From Brevipalpus yothersi (Eukaryota; Arthropoda; Arachnida; Trombidiformes; Tenuipalpidae), in assembly GCA_003956705.1 (NCBI GenBank), contig QZCP01000357.1:62001-126000 (forward strand): DNA of 64,000 nt, in the 5' to 3' direction. The notes under the pieces are model-generated. The model saw only the letters and a program-made list of their open reading frames with translations. It was not told where the DNA came from and did not search any database. Within the stretch, counting starts at the first letter, position 1, and the number at the start of each line of letters is the position of its first letter. Shown here one piece after another: positions 38,485 to 49,915 of the stretch. The position numbers and the translations under genes were made by a program.

Positions 38485-41122
38485 AATCGGAAAATAGGAT
38501 ATGTGAACATGTATGCCTAGATGTACATCATAGACATACACTCTTCAGTTCTGATGTATTCGAGCGCCTATGAAGACGGGTAATTAGGGAAAAGTTCATT
38601 ATCAGTTAATAGGATTTCAAGAACACAATATCATGCTGTTCTATTCACACTCGAAGCTCATCAAAAAATTTTTTTCTATCTCTCTCTCTCTTTCTGTACT
38701 CTTGTTGATGTTCTAACCCTTTTCCTCATCCTTTCCATGACTCTGTGTGTGTGTACATGTGTGTACACTGTTTTCCGCTCTTCTCATTGGGATTGCTGTC
38801 TAGTCGCCTTTGGATGGCATCCACAAGAGAAATATAAACGATGAACATGCAGCATCAATCATTGGTGCATTCAGTAAAATTAGTCCTCTGAGAGAGATGA
38901 AGAGCTTTCTTTTGCTTGATACAACAACATCCACTACACAGCAATGAAATTAGTGCCACTAGTGTAGCACTGTCACAAGCACCATCGTTATTATTATTAT
39001 GGAAAAAGGGTTTTGTATGCATCAGTGATTGGATCAGATGAGAAAGAGAGAGAGAAAGAGAGAGAGAAGACACCAACAAACGAACATGTTCATCGATCCA
39101 AAGAGTATCTGTGTGTGTGAGTATACATGTATTCTGATGTGAAGACAATCAACAAGTACGTATTCATACTAGAGGATATAACGTGAATATGTTATGGAAT
39201 TCAGGTGAAAAGAGAAAATATCCTCTCCACACACACATACTCTCATGTACTATAAGTAAAACGCTAGATCAAAAAATATACGCAACCAATATTGTCTAAC
39301 CTAACTGTAAAACTATCATTTGCACAGCATGAATGATGAAATATACTATCATTCATGTCATCATATTTTTTTTGGAAAAATTGTATCGAGTTAAGCATCA
39401 AAAAACATCTGTATACCCAGAGGTGTATGCTTTTGTGGGTTATATTTCAAGCATGAAGAATCAAAATATATAGATATATTTATGTGATAAAATTTATGGT
39501 ATGTAAAATTCATTGACCGATAAATTTTTTTCGTTGGAAAAATTTTTTCCTCACGTCATACATGATGATGATCATGACCATTTTGGGTATCATTGCTTTC
39601 GTTTCAAAATGATAAAAATCGAGAAGAAAAGTTTCAAATAATCATCATGAATGTGTATCATCTTACCTACTTCGAGCGGCAAGAACCGATCGAACTGCAC
39701 ATACTGGTTCCCTGGTTTCACCAACCAAAAAAGTAACATCACATAATTCCGGCATACTGGCCAAAAATTTCATATCTTCAGCCAGTCCAGTCTTATTTTC
39801 GTATACAGAATAATCTGTCTCATATTCATGATCAATCAGCTCATCTTCAACCGATTCTTGTGGCTCATTAAAACCGATCAATCGTGGCGGTGATTTTATA
39901 CCGGAATCATAACATTTATCAGTATCACTTTCACTTGGATCATCGGTAACCAATCCAATGGATGAAGGTCCACGATCACTTGAGCCACCGATTGCTTGAA
40001 GACAATTAATATCACCACTTCGAAGTCCAGTCAGATCATCTTCATGGGGACTTGCTGATTTGGTATGCTCAGATAATGATAAGCCGGGTGATGTATCACG
40101 CGATCGGTGTTGATCCTGTAAGCATAAAACACAATTGATCAAAAAATGATCACGTTCACGTTTGATCCTATTATTATTACTACTTCCATTCATTTGATTA
40201 AAACACTCAGCCTTATGCATGTATACATGTATATAACGCTCGAAATCATGATAAAGTTGATTGAACTGTTTCTACGTGTATGTCTACCAATAGTCTATCT
40301 CCACAAGTTCTTTCATTACTATCACTACTTAATATGATGCTTTGTCATCATCATCAAATTCTTCTTGGATTTTCATTGTCAATGGTCATGCAATGACGTT
40401 CACTGACCAATTCACAAGAGAATTTTCTGTCTTCTTTCTTTTCCCTATGTGTATATACATGTGTATATATATATGACGCAATGTGCTGGTGTACATATAT
40501 TCTTTGCCCTTTTCAGAATATGATTCATTTTTGGACAATAGAAGCCTCATGATTATCGCATAAGGCTCAAGTGGTCATTCTGTGACATAAAGTGTGTGTG
40601 TGTGACTTTGATTTACGTGATGTCTGGAATGTTCATGTATAACTTTGGAAAAAAAAAGGAAAGACTAACATTGAAACTATTTATATATACATGTATGTAT
40701 TTGGGATGAATTTCCTTTCTCACTTCATAACTTTGTATCATGCAATTTATTCAAATTTTCCAGATATGAAAAAGGAAAATACAACAATGTTCTTGGGTTG
40801 AGCGATTTTAAAATTAGCAAAAGATACGGAAAAAAATGAAACAATATCACAATTATAGTAGACAATATTTTATTGATCAAAATTTTGAAATCAAAATAAT
40901 AAAACTTTTCCAACAATAACAAAAAATTAACAAAGAATTGGTACAATCAATTATTAAAGGACTTACCTGACTTATTGAGCCGGGAAAACTTTCATCATTA
41001 CTGTTATCATTACACGTGGTGACTGCTATAAATTGATCAGCAATCTGATTCAATATACTTAAATCACTTTCAAAAGACGTGTAGTCTTCGGACATCATCG
41101 AACTATGTAAGGTTTGTAGCAT
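8066..41122 (-). CDS. gprs: BTB-BACK serine-enriched protein, gprs-like
   Basis: Seven minus-strand exons: 41122-40967, 40115-39667, 23528-23192, 22704-22587, 17161-17004, 14116-13799 and 8425-8066. All have consensus GT-AG borders and keep frame, giving 631 residues. The order is an acidic/Ser-rich N terminus (1-165), the BTB start (SMPELCDVTFLVGETREPVC), a polar low-complexity insertion within the BTB fold (about 212-300), the BTB end with YIHTGC and NAADYYGLE, a BACK domain (407-512) and a Ser/basic tail. Order and motifs match insect serine-enriched protein gprs. BTB-BACK proteins often act as adaptors for cullin-3 ligases, but the role of this family is poorly known, so function is inference. 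The ATG at 41122 has an in-frame TAA directly upstream. The tail after BACK (about 119 residues) is shorter than I would expect for the insect protein; alternative 3' exons are possible. Confidence 0.88.
8426..13798. other. gprs intron 6 (5.4 kb)
   Basis: Carries small CT/GA tracts at about 9868-9901, 10496-10516, 10932-10952 and 13643-13672. A 154-codon open frame at 10361-10825 looks like chance: it crosses the 10496 GA tract and resembles no family. No nested gene was identified. Confidence 0.6.
13799..14116 (-). CDS. gprs: gprs exon 6 (BACK domain)
   Basis: A single exon carries nearly the whole BACK domain: VLEFVDQHGNEVLSLGSF, LPEHVVRLILSREEL, FHAALAWSQRYCD and the end NALAFQ. Exon-domain coincidence is clean, in phase 0 at both ends. 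Confidence 0.92.
14117..17003. other. gprs intron 5 (2.9 kb)
   Basis: AT-rich sequence with two large CT tracts (16311-16394 and 16614-16665) and a (CTTT)n patch near 15018-15040. Nothing coding was recognised. Confidence 0.6.
16311..16394. repeat. Compound (CT)n-(CTTT)n microsatellite
   Basis: A CT run to about 16360 changes directly into CTTT units. The same compound structure occurs again at 54727-54828. Confidence 0.95.
17004..17161 (-). CDS. gprs: gprs exon 5 (BTB end)
   Basis: Encodes LLNAADYYGLEALRKACTGF and continues to SAERYIQYKCTKSLVQK, the last BTB helices and the linker to BACK. The residue after this exon is the Val of exon 6, giving the VQKVLEFVD seen in insect homologues. Confidence 0.92.
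17373..17451. repeat. (GA)n microsatellite next to an ambiguous base
   Basis: Long GA run with a single N at 17372 at its left edge, pointing to uncertain assembly or consensus at the repeat border. Confidence 0.95.
19785..19856. repeat. (CT)n microsatellite
   Basis: About 36 uninterrupted CT units inside gprs intron 4. Confidence 0.95.
22587..22704 (-). CDS. gprs: gprs exon 4 (BTB centre)
   Basis: Encodes IIEEFEPDVFRQLIEYIHTG, the typical BTB segment with acidic strand, F, LIxYIHTG. Borders are ggttcag and gtgagt; the exon ends in phase 1, completed by exon 5. Confidence 0.92.
22705..23191. other. gprs intron 3 (0.5 kb)
   Basis: Shortest gprs intron; AT-rich with no repeat or other feature seen. 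Confidence 0.7.
23192..23528 (-). CDS. gprs: gprs exon 3 (BTB insertion)
   Basis: After TFHKMLYSHKKNYPS comes about 75 residues of Ser/Pro/Gln/Asn-rich sequence, then ENRLKLFLKRSSEPSING. That last block is conserved in insect gprs (ENKLRLFLKRSSEP), which makes this insertion a family trait and not an annotation error. Confidence 0.88.
26534..26575. repeat. (GA)n microsatellite
   Basis: Lies about 320 bases from an oppositely oriented CT tract (26899-26961), so the two could fold together in a transcript. Confidence 0.95.
26899..26961. repeat. (CT)n microsatellite
   Basis: Complement-type partner of the GA tract at 26534-26575. Confidence 0.95.
28513..28574. repeat. (CT)n microsatellite
   Basis: About 30 CT units with one CTTT interruption at the right end. 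Confidence 0.95.
33876..33952. repeat. (CT)n microsatellite
   Basis: About 38 perfect CT units. Confidence 0.95.
36775..36860. repeat. (CT)n microsatellite with TTT interruptions
   Basis: Long CT run broken by short T runs towards its right end, where it looks older than the perfect left part. Confidence 0.95.
37750..37813. repeat. (GA)n microsatellite
   Basis: Perfect GA run of about 32 units, opposite in orientation to the CT tract 0.9 kb to its left. Confidence 0.95.
38434..38482. repeat. (GA)n microsatellite
   Basis: About 24 GA units, 1.2 kb downstream of gprs exon 2 in transcript order. Confidence 0.95.
39667..40115 (-). CDS. gprs: gprs exon 2 (acidic linker and BTB start)
   Basis: Begins DQHRSRDTSPG after acceptor ttacag. 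A Ser/Asp/Glu-rich linker runs into the first BTB strand and helix, ending at LAARSR across the junction with exon 3. Exon 3 continues TFHKML, as in the usual BTB motif (S/R)xxFxxML. Confidence 0.88.
40116..40966. other. gprs intron 1 (0.85 kb)
   Basis: AT-rich, with TATATATATG and TGTGTGTG patches near 40466-40475 and 40593-40602. No coding content. Confidence 0.65.
40967..41122 (-). CDS. gprs: gprs exon 1 (start codon)
   Basis: Encodes residues 1-52, beginning MLQTLHSSMMSEDYTSF and ending GSISQ before donor gtaagt. A TAA immediately before the ATG in the same frame supports this start, although methionines at residues 9 and 10 could be alternatives. Confidence 0.75.
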
Positions 41123-41778
41123 TTAAACCAACTTAAAAACTTCACATATACACATATTTCATCACACAAAAACATTGATACCATTGTTATCCGTAAGAAG
41201 TGCCGGTCAATTCACAGGACAATTAACAATATTTATTCTTCAAGCTCATATTACACAGTTTTTTCCATTATAATAGTAACGACTATCAACTTATTTGATT
41301 GGGATCAAAATTGGATTATACATAGAATACACTATTTCTACCGAGAATCAACTCAAATGCAACCAAACATAACAACAAGTGTGTCTTCGAATTCGCGCTC
41401 AAACTAGGGAAAGTGTATAAATCATATGGGCTTGATATGGGAAATTATGGACTAATTAAATAAATAATAACAGGGTTGATACCTCTCTCAAATCGATACA
41501 CACATTGTTTGCATCAGTCTCTGTCAAGTATTGGAACTAATTTTTTTATCATTGCTTCAACGATAAAGTATAAATGAAATAAGAACAAAAATTCTTACAA
41601 AAGGTGAAGAAAGAGGGAGAGAGAAAGAGAGAGAAAGATGTGATCCCTTATGTTAAAGCTAGCTCTACTCCTATCATCTGAGCATTCTGTATTCAACTGT
41701 TCTGAATTTGTTCTGATTCGAGAGAGAAAAAGGACAAAATTTATCTCCTTCCATTCCAATCATGCTCACCAACTTTCC

Positions 41779-41822
<44 letters not shown>

Positions 41823-42237
41823 CTGATGAATGAACGCAATCTCTATGGTTGCTCCAAGTAACGACCAAAGCATCGTCATCATACATGTACACGTTCACCC
41901 ATGTTCATGTTCATGTGGATTCCAAATGAATCCAATATACAATATATATCGTCCACATGCAACAGTCTTCGCTTGACTGATACTTACCTCTGTGTATGTT
42001 GCTGCTAGAGCATCTTTTCCTCTCTATTTCTCCTTCCTTTTCTCTCCTCTCTCTCTTCCTCTCTCTTCCTCTCTCTCTCTCCCTTCTCCTCTATCATCTT
42101 CATCTGATTCATTCACTTCTCATCCTCATTTTTTTCTCCTCTTCCTTTCACATGCTAACAATCTTCTCTCTTTCTTTCTTTCTTTCTTTTCATATGTTTC
42201 ACCTGTCGATGTGGTAATGTTAATTTTCATTCCAGCA

Positions 42238-42284
<47 letters not shown>

Positions 42285-43188
42285 CCTTCTCTTTCTATTG
42301 CTTTATACTTCCTATTACTTTAAGGCTCATAATTTGGAAGCACGCTGCACGCTTCTGAGCACGATTCTTGACTTTACTTTTTAGAAGCTGGTTAACTAAC
42401 TAACTATCTAACTAACTAAAAATTTAACTCACACTCGGTTGTTCTTCATTTACTTTTTCCTTCTTATGTTATACCAGTCAAAATAGTATGATTACGATTG
42501 TAAACAATGTGCTTGACCTCTAAATCAAACGGATGATAGATCTCGATCACGGCTTTTGACACTCTCTCAAGAACTATTGCCAATATAATATGTGTGTGTA
42601 TATATTACACACTGAACAATAGTTTCAAAAATTTTCTTACTCTTCATTAACAATGTTTGTTTTATGAGCGAGCAGAAAGAGATGCTGATGAAGGCAGAAA
42701 AAAAGCAAAATAATAAACAAAAACATTTAAACAGCTCTTAAACCATTTCGATTATGGTCCTCTTCCTTCTGCCTTGCATACTTGAGTCCACACACATACA
42801 GACCACATTTCAGGTCAAGAGTCAAGTTTGTCTGATCTTTCACTTTCATGCTTAACACCATGATTATTGTCTCTCACACAGTATATTATCACTCTCAAGT
42901 GTAAGCACGAAAAGAGATCAAATATTTCAACTTTCCTCTGTGTGTATGCCTATTTTCATCATGTTGTCAATCATCGCTTGAGGCTAATTTCCGTTACGCG
43001 CTTACACTCTCTGATTAGCTTGCGAAAAGACAAGCTAAAAGGCAAATGTTGTCGAATTGAATCATCCACCATCATCACTGGACATGATTACACTCAACTC
43101 ATGAAGTCAGTGGAAATTTTACCCCTCTAACCAATGTGTGGGATGTGGGAGGAGGAAGAGGAGGAGGAGAAAGCATATCGTTGATGAG

Positions 43189-43227
<39 letters not shown>
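43189..43227. repeat. (GA)n microsatellite
   Basis: About 19 GA units in the divergent promoter region, 370 bases from the gapped CT tract. Confidence 0.95.
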
Positions 43228-43230
<3 letters not shown>

Positions 43231-43596
43231 GGATGGGGATAGGAACTTTCTCTCTTTCTTTCTCTTTCCTCATCTTTCAAGATGAATTTTCAAGCCGCAA
43301 AGAGCGTTTTCGAAAGTTCTCTCTCTCGTTTTTGGCACAACTTCAGAGCTACTACTACTTCAAGCTCTGAAAACCTAGAAGAGCCGAAAATTTTGTGTAT
43401 GTGTGTTTGGCCCGCCGGAAGAGAGAGAGAGAGAAGAGATGCTCTGGCGTATCTTCTTCTCTTCGCTCATCCTTTTGAGCTTTTTCTTGACTCTTACTTC
43501 TTCTTCCATCTCTCTTCCAACTCGTTCCGTTTCTCATCTGCGTTCGAGCCTTATTTAAAATTTTTCTCTCTCTCTTCATCCCGCCTCTCTCACTGC

Positions 43597-43824
<228 letters not shown>

Positions 43825-44199
43825 TCTCACTTGCTTCTCTTACAGACTCTCTTTCTCTTAACATTTCTCATCTTTTGTCTGAAGATAAGAGAAGACGAGG
43901 AAGAGGAGGAAGAAGAAGAAGAAGATGAAGATGACGAAGAGTAGAGATGCTAGTGTATGACATTACCATCGGTGTGTGTCCTCTTTTTTTTGCTCTCTTC
44001 CTTTTTCGTCTTTCTCACTCTGGTCGATACACTAGTTTTCCACTCGAATAACTAATTAATTGGTGGAAAAAGTGAATGATATCTTCAATTAACTCAATAT
44101 TTTTAGAGTGAAATAGGAAAATTATTTAAATTTTCAAATTGATCTTGTGGCAAAGTTCTAGCAACTCACACAGATACATATTCATCTTCATCTGTTCCT

Positions 44200-47100
44200 A
44201 TGTGTTCTTCGAATAATAATCCGATATTCTCATCACCATCACCATTATCATCATCCCCATCATATTTTTTGTATATACTAGCATTTTCAATTGTGTTAAC
44301 AACAACTACTGTTCACACATTTAATATTGATGTGCAACAGGCATTCATACATCGTGGTCCACCGGAAACCTATTTCGGCTATTCAGTTGCTCAATATCGT
44401 GATGCGGGTCAACCATGGGTTGTTGTCGGAGCTCCACTAGGCTCTAGTCTAAAGTATGGTTTGACCAAGGAAGGTGCTGTGTACAAGTGTCTTCCAAGAT
44501 CACCATCATCATGTCAAATAATACAATTCGATACTGCCGGTAATCGTGATATACAGTCCAAAAATGGTTCAAGAATACAAACGGAAGAGAAAAGTAATCA
44601 ATGGTTCGGTGCAAGTGTCCACACATCACGAACATCCAGCATTATCGTCGCCTGTGCACCACGTTATGTGTATTTTTCGTATAATCAAAAACGTCGTGAT
44701 CCGGTGGGCTATTGTTACGTATCACGTGGAGCATTTACCGCTATGACCCCATTGGCACCATGTCGCCTACAGGAAAAATGGGGTTACCATCGGTTGGGCT
44801 CATGTCAAGCAGGATTTTCGGCCACAGTTGATCCATCGGGACGTTATGTGATGCTGGGTGCTGTGGGTAGCTACTATTGGCAGGGTAAAGTGTTCTCATA
44901 TGATCTTCACAATTTAACTAGTCTACCGTATGAGACCACCGAAGGTGATCAACAGTTTGATGATCAATATTTGGGTTATTCAATTACTAATGGCAATTTT
45001 TCTGGTCGTCCGGGACGGGCTGATGTGGCTATTGGCCAGCCGAGAGGTGCTTCTCTCAATGGCCAGGTTGTCGTGATGACCCATGATATGAAACATATCA
45101 ACAATATTACCGGAGACACTATGGGTGCATATTTTGGATACTCTCTTGCCAGTGCTGATTTGAATGGTGATGGCCTAGATGATATTATTATTGGTGCTCC
45201 AATGTACACCAAGCCGGAATCGAAAGATAAGAGTTACGAACATGGCCGAGTTTATATTGCTTATCAAAAATATCCTGTAAGTGAAACTATTTAATCGGTT
45301 AATCATTCGCTTTCATCAAGCTCGAAATCATAGTTCATTTGAAAGTTTGATAAGCTACCGGAGAAATATCATCTGGACTGAAAGTCCTTTGACCAATCAT
45401 ATTGAAATGGATTGATTGTGATTGTTACATTGAATTGTTTGATCACTGCATTCCATTGTCATCAAGCCGATGAAGAAGCTTGAAAACAGATAAAACTTCT
45501 GACTTAACAAGATTACAATGGAAGGATAGAAATATTTTTCTGAACAATCATAGATAACTGTTTTTTTAGTGATAACCTCATGATTCAATCAGAAAATTGA
45601 TCAGATTTTTTATTCACATGATCACATGCAAAATATTTACACTTCGTTCTTGTGAGCTCTTATCGATTCAAGAGGTTGATTTTGTTTATCATCAACATTC
45701 AATTGATGACGAAATTTTTTCGGGAATTTTTTCTTCCCCAAATGATTAACCTGTTTCGAGGAAAACCCGAAAGTCTGCTCAGGTTTTCATTGAGAAGCTT
45801 GTCAAAATTTTCAAAATTCTAAGAATTCTCAGAATTGATGTGTTTTTTTCGAATTTATCTCAATAGACTTCATCTTATTTTGCCCCTCAAAATTCATTAG
45901 TACCACAGATTAGGTCGCTTTTGAAAACGAAAAACATAAAGGAAAATAGAGAATGTTTCCATTTCAAGCCGCAATCATAACTGCTGTTAGGCGAATTTCT
46001 TTGAAAACTTGAAAGCTTTTCGAAAATCACCGGCTATTGCTCTCTACTATACTCATCATGAATTCATGCTATGTATACACATACACAACTTTCTTTCTCT
46101 CTCTCTCTCTCTCTCTCTTTGAATGCTGAATTGAGTCCAAAATTTGGAATGTTTTTCCCATCAGCATTATGATGATCATTACTTATGCCTCCCGTCTAGT
46201 GAAGAGTAACCAATCGACAGAGTAACAAACTTTTTTCTCTCTTTTATACATTATTATTATACAAACTTTACGAGTCCGAGCTGAAAGTTACTGTATCAGC
46301 ATGTATACGTCTGGTATTTATGTATCTATGCATGTGTAGTTGTTTAGTTAAGAGTTTTGTTTTCACTATTTCTTCAGCTTATCTATTCCCACATACACAC
46401 ACTCATTAATGGGTCAAAAGTAGCAAAATTTGAAACATTCTACTGAATTCACTTGTCTCTCTTTCCATTGAATATATACACAAATATTCATAGTTTGCCC
46501 TGGAGGCATCAAAATTTGATCATTTTGATTGACTGACAGATGGTTTAGTAAGAAATTTAGTAAGAAAAATGAAGGGGTAATTGAACTTTTTCTCGCTTTA
46601 ACTTTCCAGATCGTTCTTGAGAACTGAACTTCGATATTTTATTTTGATAAGCTCATACACAATTATCGTTACAAGCTTCAGCAGTCCTCAGTATGTTGAA
46701 CCATGTGAACGTCTTCTCTGTCGATAATATATATATCAAAACAAAATTAGATTTGATAAGAATCAACGGAAACCTTTGGACCATAAAGCGGATATGAAAG
46801 AGCTGACATGCAAATGGGCCTTCAAAACAGTCATCCAAGAAAGTCACTACTTTTTGCTGCATCCTTCTCTCTGGAACACATCATCGACATGGTCGACATC
46901 AATTTCCTTTCCATATTTTTTCTATTTTCTCCTTCATTAAGCTCGATACTTTGATGATTTCCTCCTCCATTCATAGTCTGAAATCTTTATGCATTGGAAA
47001 TTTTCGAGGATCACAATTTTTTCTTTCATCAGATTCCAAACGGATTGACATCTGAATACTTTGTTATACACTCAGAGAGTAGTCAAGTATCTTTGAGTGT

Positions 47101-47467
47101 GTTTTGTCTTATTTTGGACCCTCTAACCACATTCCGGGAAGATTATTTTCACACAGCCAATCAAGCATAGTATGTAGATAGTGTGTGGATAGTGGAGAAA
47201 AAACACCAATATTTATGATTATTGTAATGCTCAATATACACACAATTCCTTATTCTTCTCACCTCAATAGTGCAAATAAGCATGTAAATTAGTTGCTATC
47301 TTTATTCAAGTATTCAAGTGTGTGTGGTAAAAGTGCTGCACAAGCAGCAGCATTACTTTTCCCAATCACTTTCTCATTACATCATCTCTTCACTTTTTCG
47401 CTCGTATGTGAAGCTTCTTCTTCCATCTCTTCTTCATCCAATTCCTCATCTCACATGTCATCACTGA

Positions 47468-47515
<48 letters not shown>

Positions 47516-47638
47516 CTTTCAATTGAGTTGCTTATGCACAAGAGCTTTGATCTCGGGCAATATATATTTTCTCAAAGGAATTTACGGGCCTGAATCATTG
47601 AGCCAAACAAAATGAACAAGTCACTAGAAAGAAAGGCT

Positions 47639-47705
<67 letters not shown>

Positions 47706-48294
47706 GATAAGAGATCGACCATTGACAGGACCTAAATGACTGGAATAAGGACTCTGAAGCACTTCCATCACCAGTTTACTTTTCTCTATTTACGATAGTG
47801 AATATATGTATGAGAGAGACTATGTATGTTCTTTTATATACATCGTTGGAATGTGTAGGTCCATACTCATGGTGGAAGATTCAAAAGAGTGTGGATAAAG
47901 CAACGATCACTTCATCCAAAGTGCTGTACAAGTTATAACCTCAAATATAAGATAAATTACTTTGTTCATCTTTATTCTGATTTCAGAGGTGATGGGTGCT
48001 CTTTTTTATCGGCAAAACTTGATGAAAATTCTTTTTATGAGCCAAAGAAGGTTAAAATCACAAATTAAATGAAAACAAGTAATAGACATAAACATACCTG
48101 AACTTAAGATACACCTGTAACTTTAGGGTCATTTCCTGGATGTGTTTCTTGAATGTAGGGAAAATCCTCTTTGGCTCACCTCCGTTGATGATCTGAATAC
48201 ATTACTGTCTCCTAGAACAGGCTAAATTCCAGCTCTTTTCACATTTTCAGATCTTGATGATCAATAATTAAACAATTGCATTGATTCTTCTCTT

Positions 48295-48353
<59 letters not shown>

Positions 48354-49865
48354 TCGAATAGGGATCTTTTCGAATCGGTGATAAACTGGATGGATATCGA
48401 CATAGAGGACGTTTTGGTAATGCTGTTACAAGTTTGGGTGATGTCAATTTAGATGGTTTCGAAGGTAAGTCTATTATGTGAATTACTGTGAGCTTAATTA
48501 GCATTATCTTGATTGAATAATTGGAAGAAGAATTCATTTGAGCAGGTTAGTTTCTTCAGTGGTTCATCTTATGGAATTTTGTTTTTCATGATCATGTATC
48601 GATGTAACTTTTTTCTCATTTCCAATGCATCACAAACTAATGAATTCATCGATTGAATAGTGGAATATTTTCTCTCTCTTTACTTCGATGAACATGACTA
48701 ATGAACGGATGCTTTGTTTACATTTTCTTCTACACCGCTTCCGGAGATGTGAATCAATGATCTGAGAGAAATATGAAAAAGGAAACGATAAAATTGTTCG
48801 TCAAAGTCATATTTGAGCAGTATTGATATCTTGAAGCTTCAAATTTTCGAAAGTATCAATTAATTTTTTCAGCACTGACCAATAATGTAGGTCTTCCTAA
48901 GTATTTGCTATGGTGGTCAAAGTTGCGAAAGAATATCCGCAATCCTTGTCTAATAATGTTCTAGTGGTTTTTTACAGAGGGAATAGCAGTTCCAAATGAA
49001 GTTAATTGATAAAAATTTCTTGAGATGCTAGTTCATTCACCACAAAAGTGGAGTTTTTGTGTAGAAAGTTCTATTTCTTGTAAGATTGTGTCAAAAAAGA
49101 GTTAATTTAAGAGTCCGTTCACTTCCTGGAAGACTTTCTCATTTCTTCTAGACTCAATTAAGTTGAGTTATATGAACAAAAAACGAGTCATTTTACTAGA
49201 CCTCGACAGAGTTATGAGCTTTTAAAACTTCTTTCTGGTATCTGTTTTGTCTGATATTATGAGCCATGCTAGAGAAATCTGCAAATTTTTATTCTGAATT
49301 CCATTTTTCCCTCTGAAAACGAGCAGAAGAATATTATTCTCTCTAAAGCAACCAGCATACTTCATTGAAGTGAGTACAAAATCTAAAATTGAGATACTCT
49401 TTCGATTATGCTATTCAGGAACTTGATATCTGTCAGAACTCTGGTACCAGACACCATCGATTGTTTTGGAGGAACAATTATACAAATTAATAATTAATAA
49501 TTATACAAACATTGCTATTTTATAAGCTCTAAAGAAGTTATTTATTCGTCTTTAATCTCCTTTTGAAACCTACCTCAGCTTCCCTTATTACATCCGTTGT
49601 CTGATGCATGATTGTTGTTGTATTGTGGGAAAGTTTTTTCAGTTTCGAACTATTCTAGTCAATCAGTTATGTTGTCTTATTCACATACACCAACCACACT
49701 GGATGGAAATCTTTCAGAGAAACTTTTTTTCCGCCTAATAATCTTTGCCACCAAGAAAAGCGGCCAAGAAAACATCTCAAAACACTGGCCTGAATAGGAA
49801 AGTTGAATGAATCTTGGCACCAGATTGCCTAAGTTTTCACTCTCTCATATTACTTCTTATGCTTT

Positions 49866-49915
<50 letters not shown>

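Larger units (their letters stand above)
23529..39666. other. gprs intron 2 (16 kb), lies inside the BTB coding region
   Basis: The largest intron in the window. It carries many GA/CT tracts (26534-26575, 26899-26961, 28513-28574, 33022-33052, 33876-33952, 34873-34905, 36775-36860, 37750-37813, 38434-38482) and scattered CA/TG runs. None of the short open frames inside resembles a known protein or transposase. Enhancers, alternative promoters or ncRNAs could lie here but cannot be seen by eye. Confidence 0.55.
45277..48361. other. Integrin intron 1 (3.1 kb)
   Basis: Contains CT tracts at 46096-46118, 47470-47511 and 48299-48351 and a GA tract at 47642-47702. No nested ORF of note. Confidence 0.65.
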
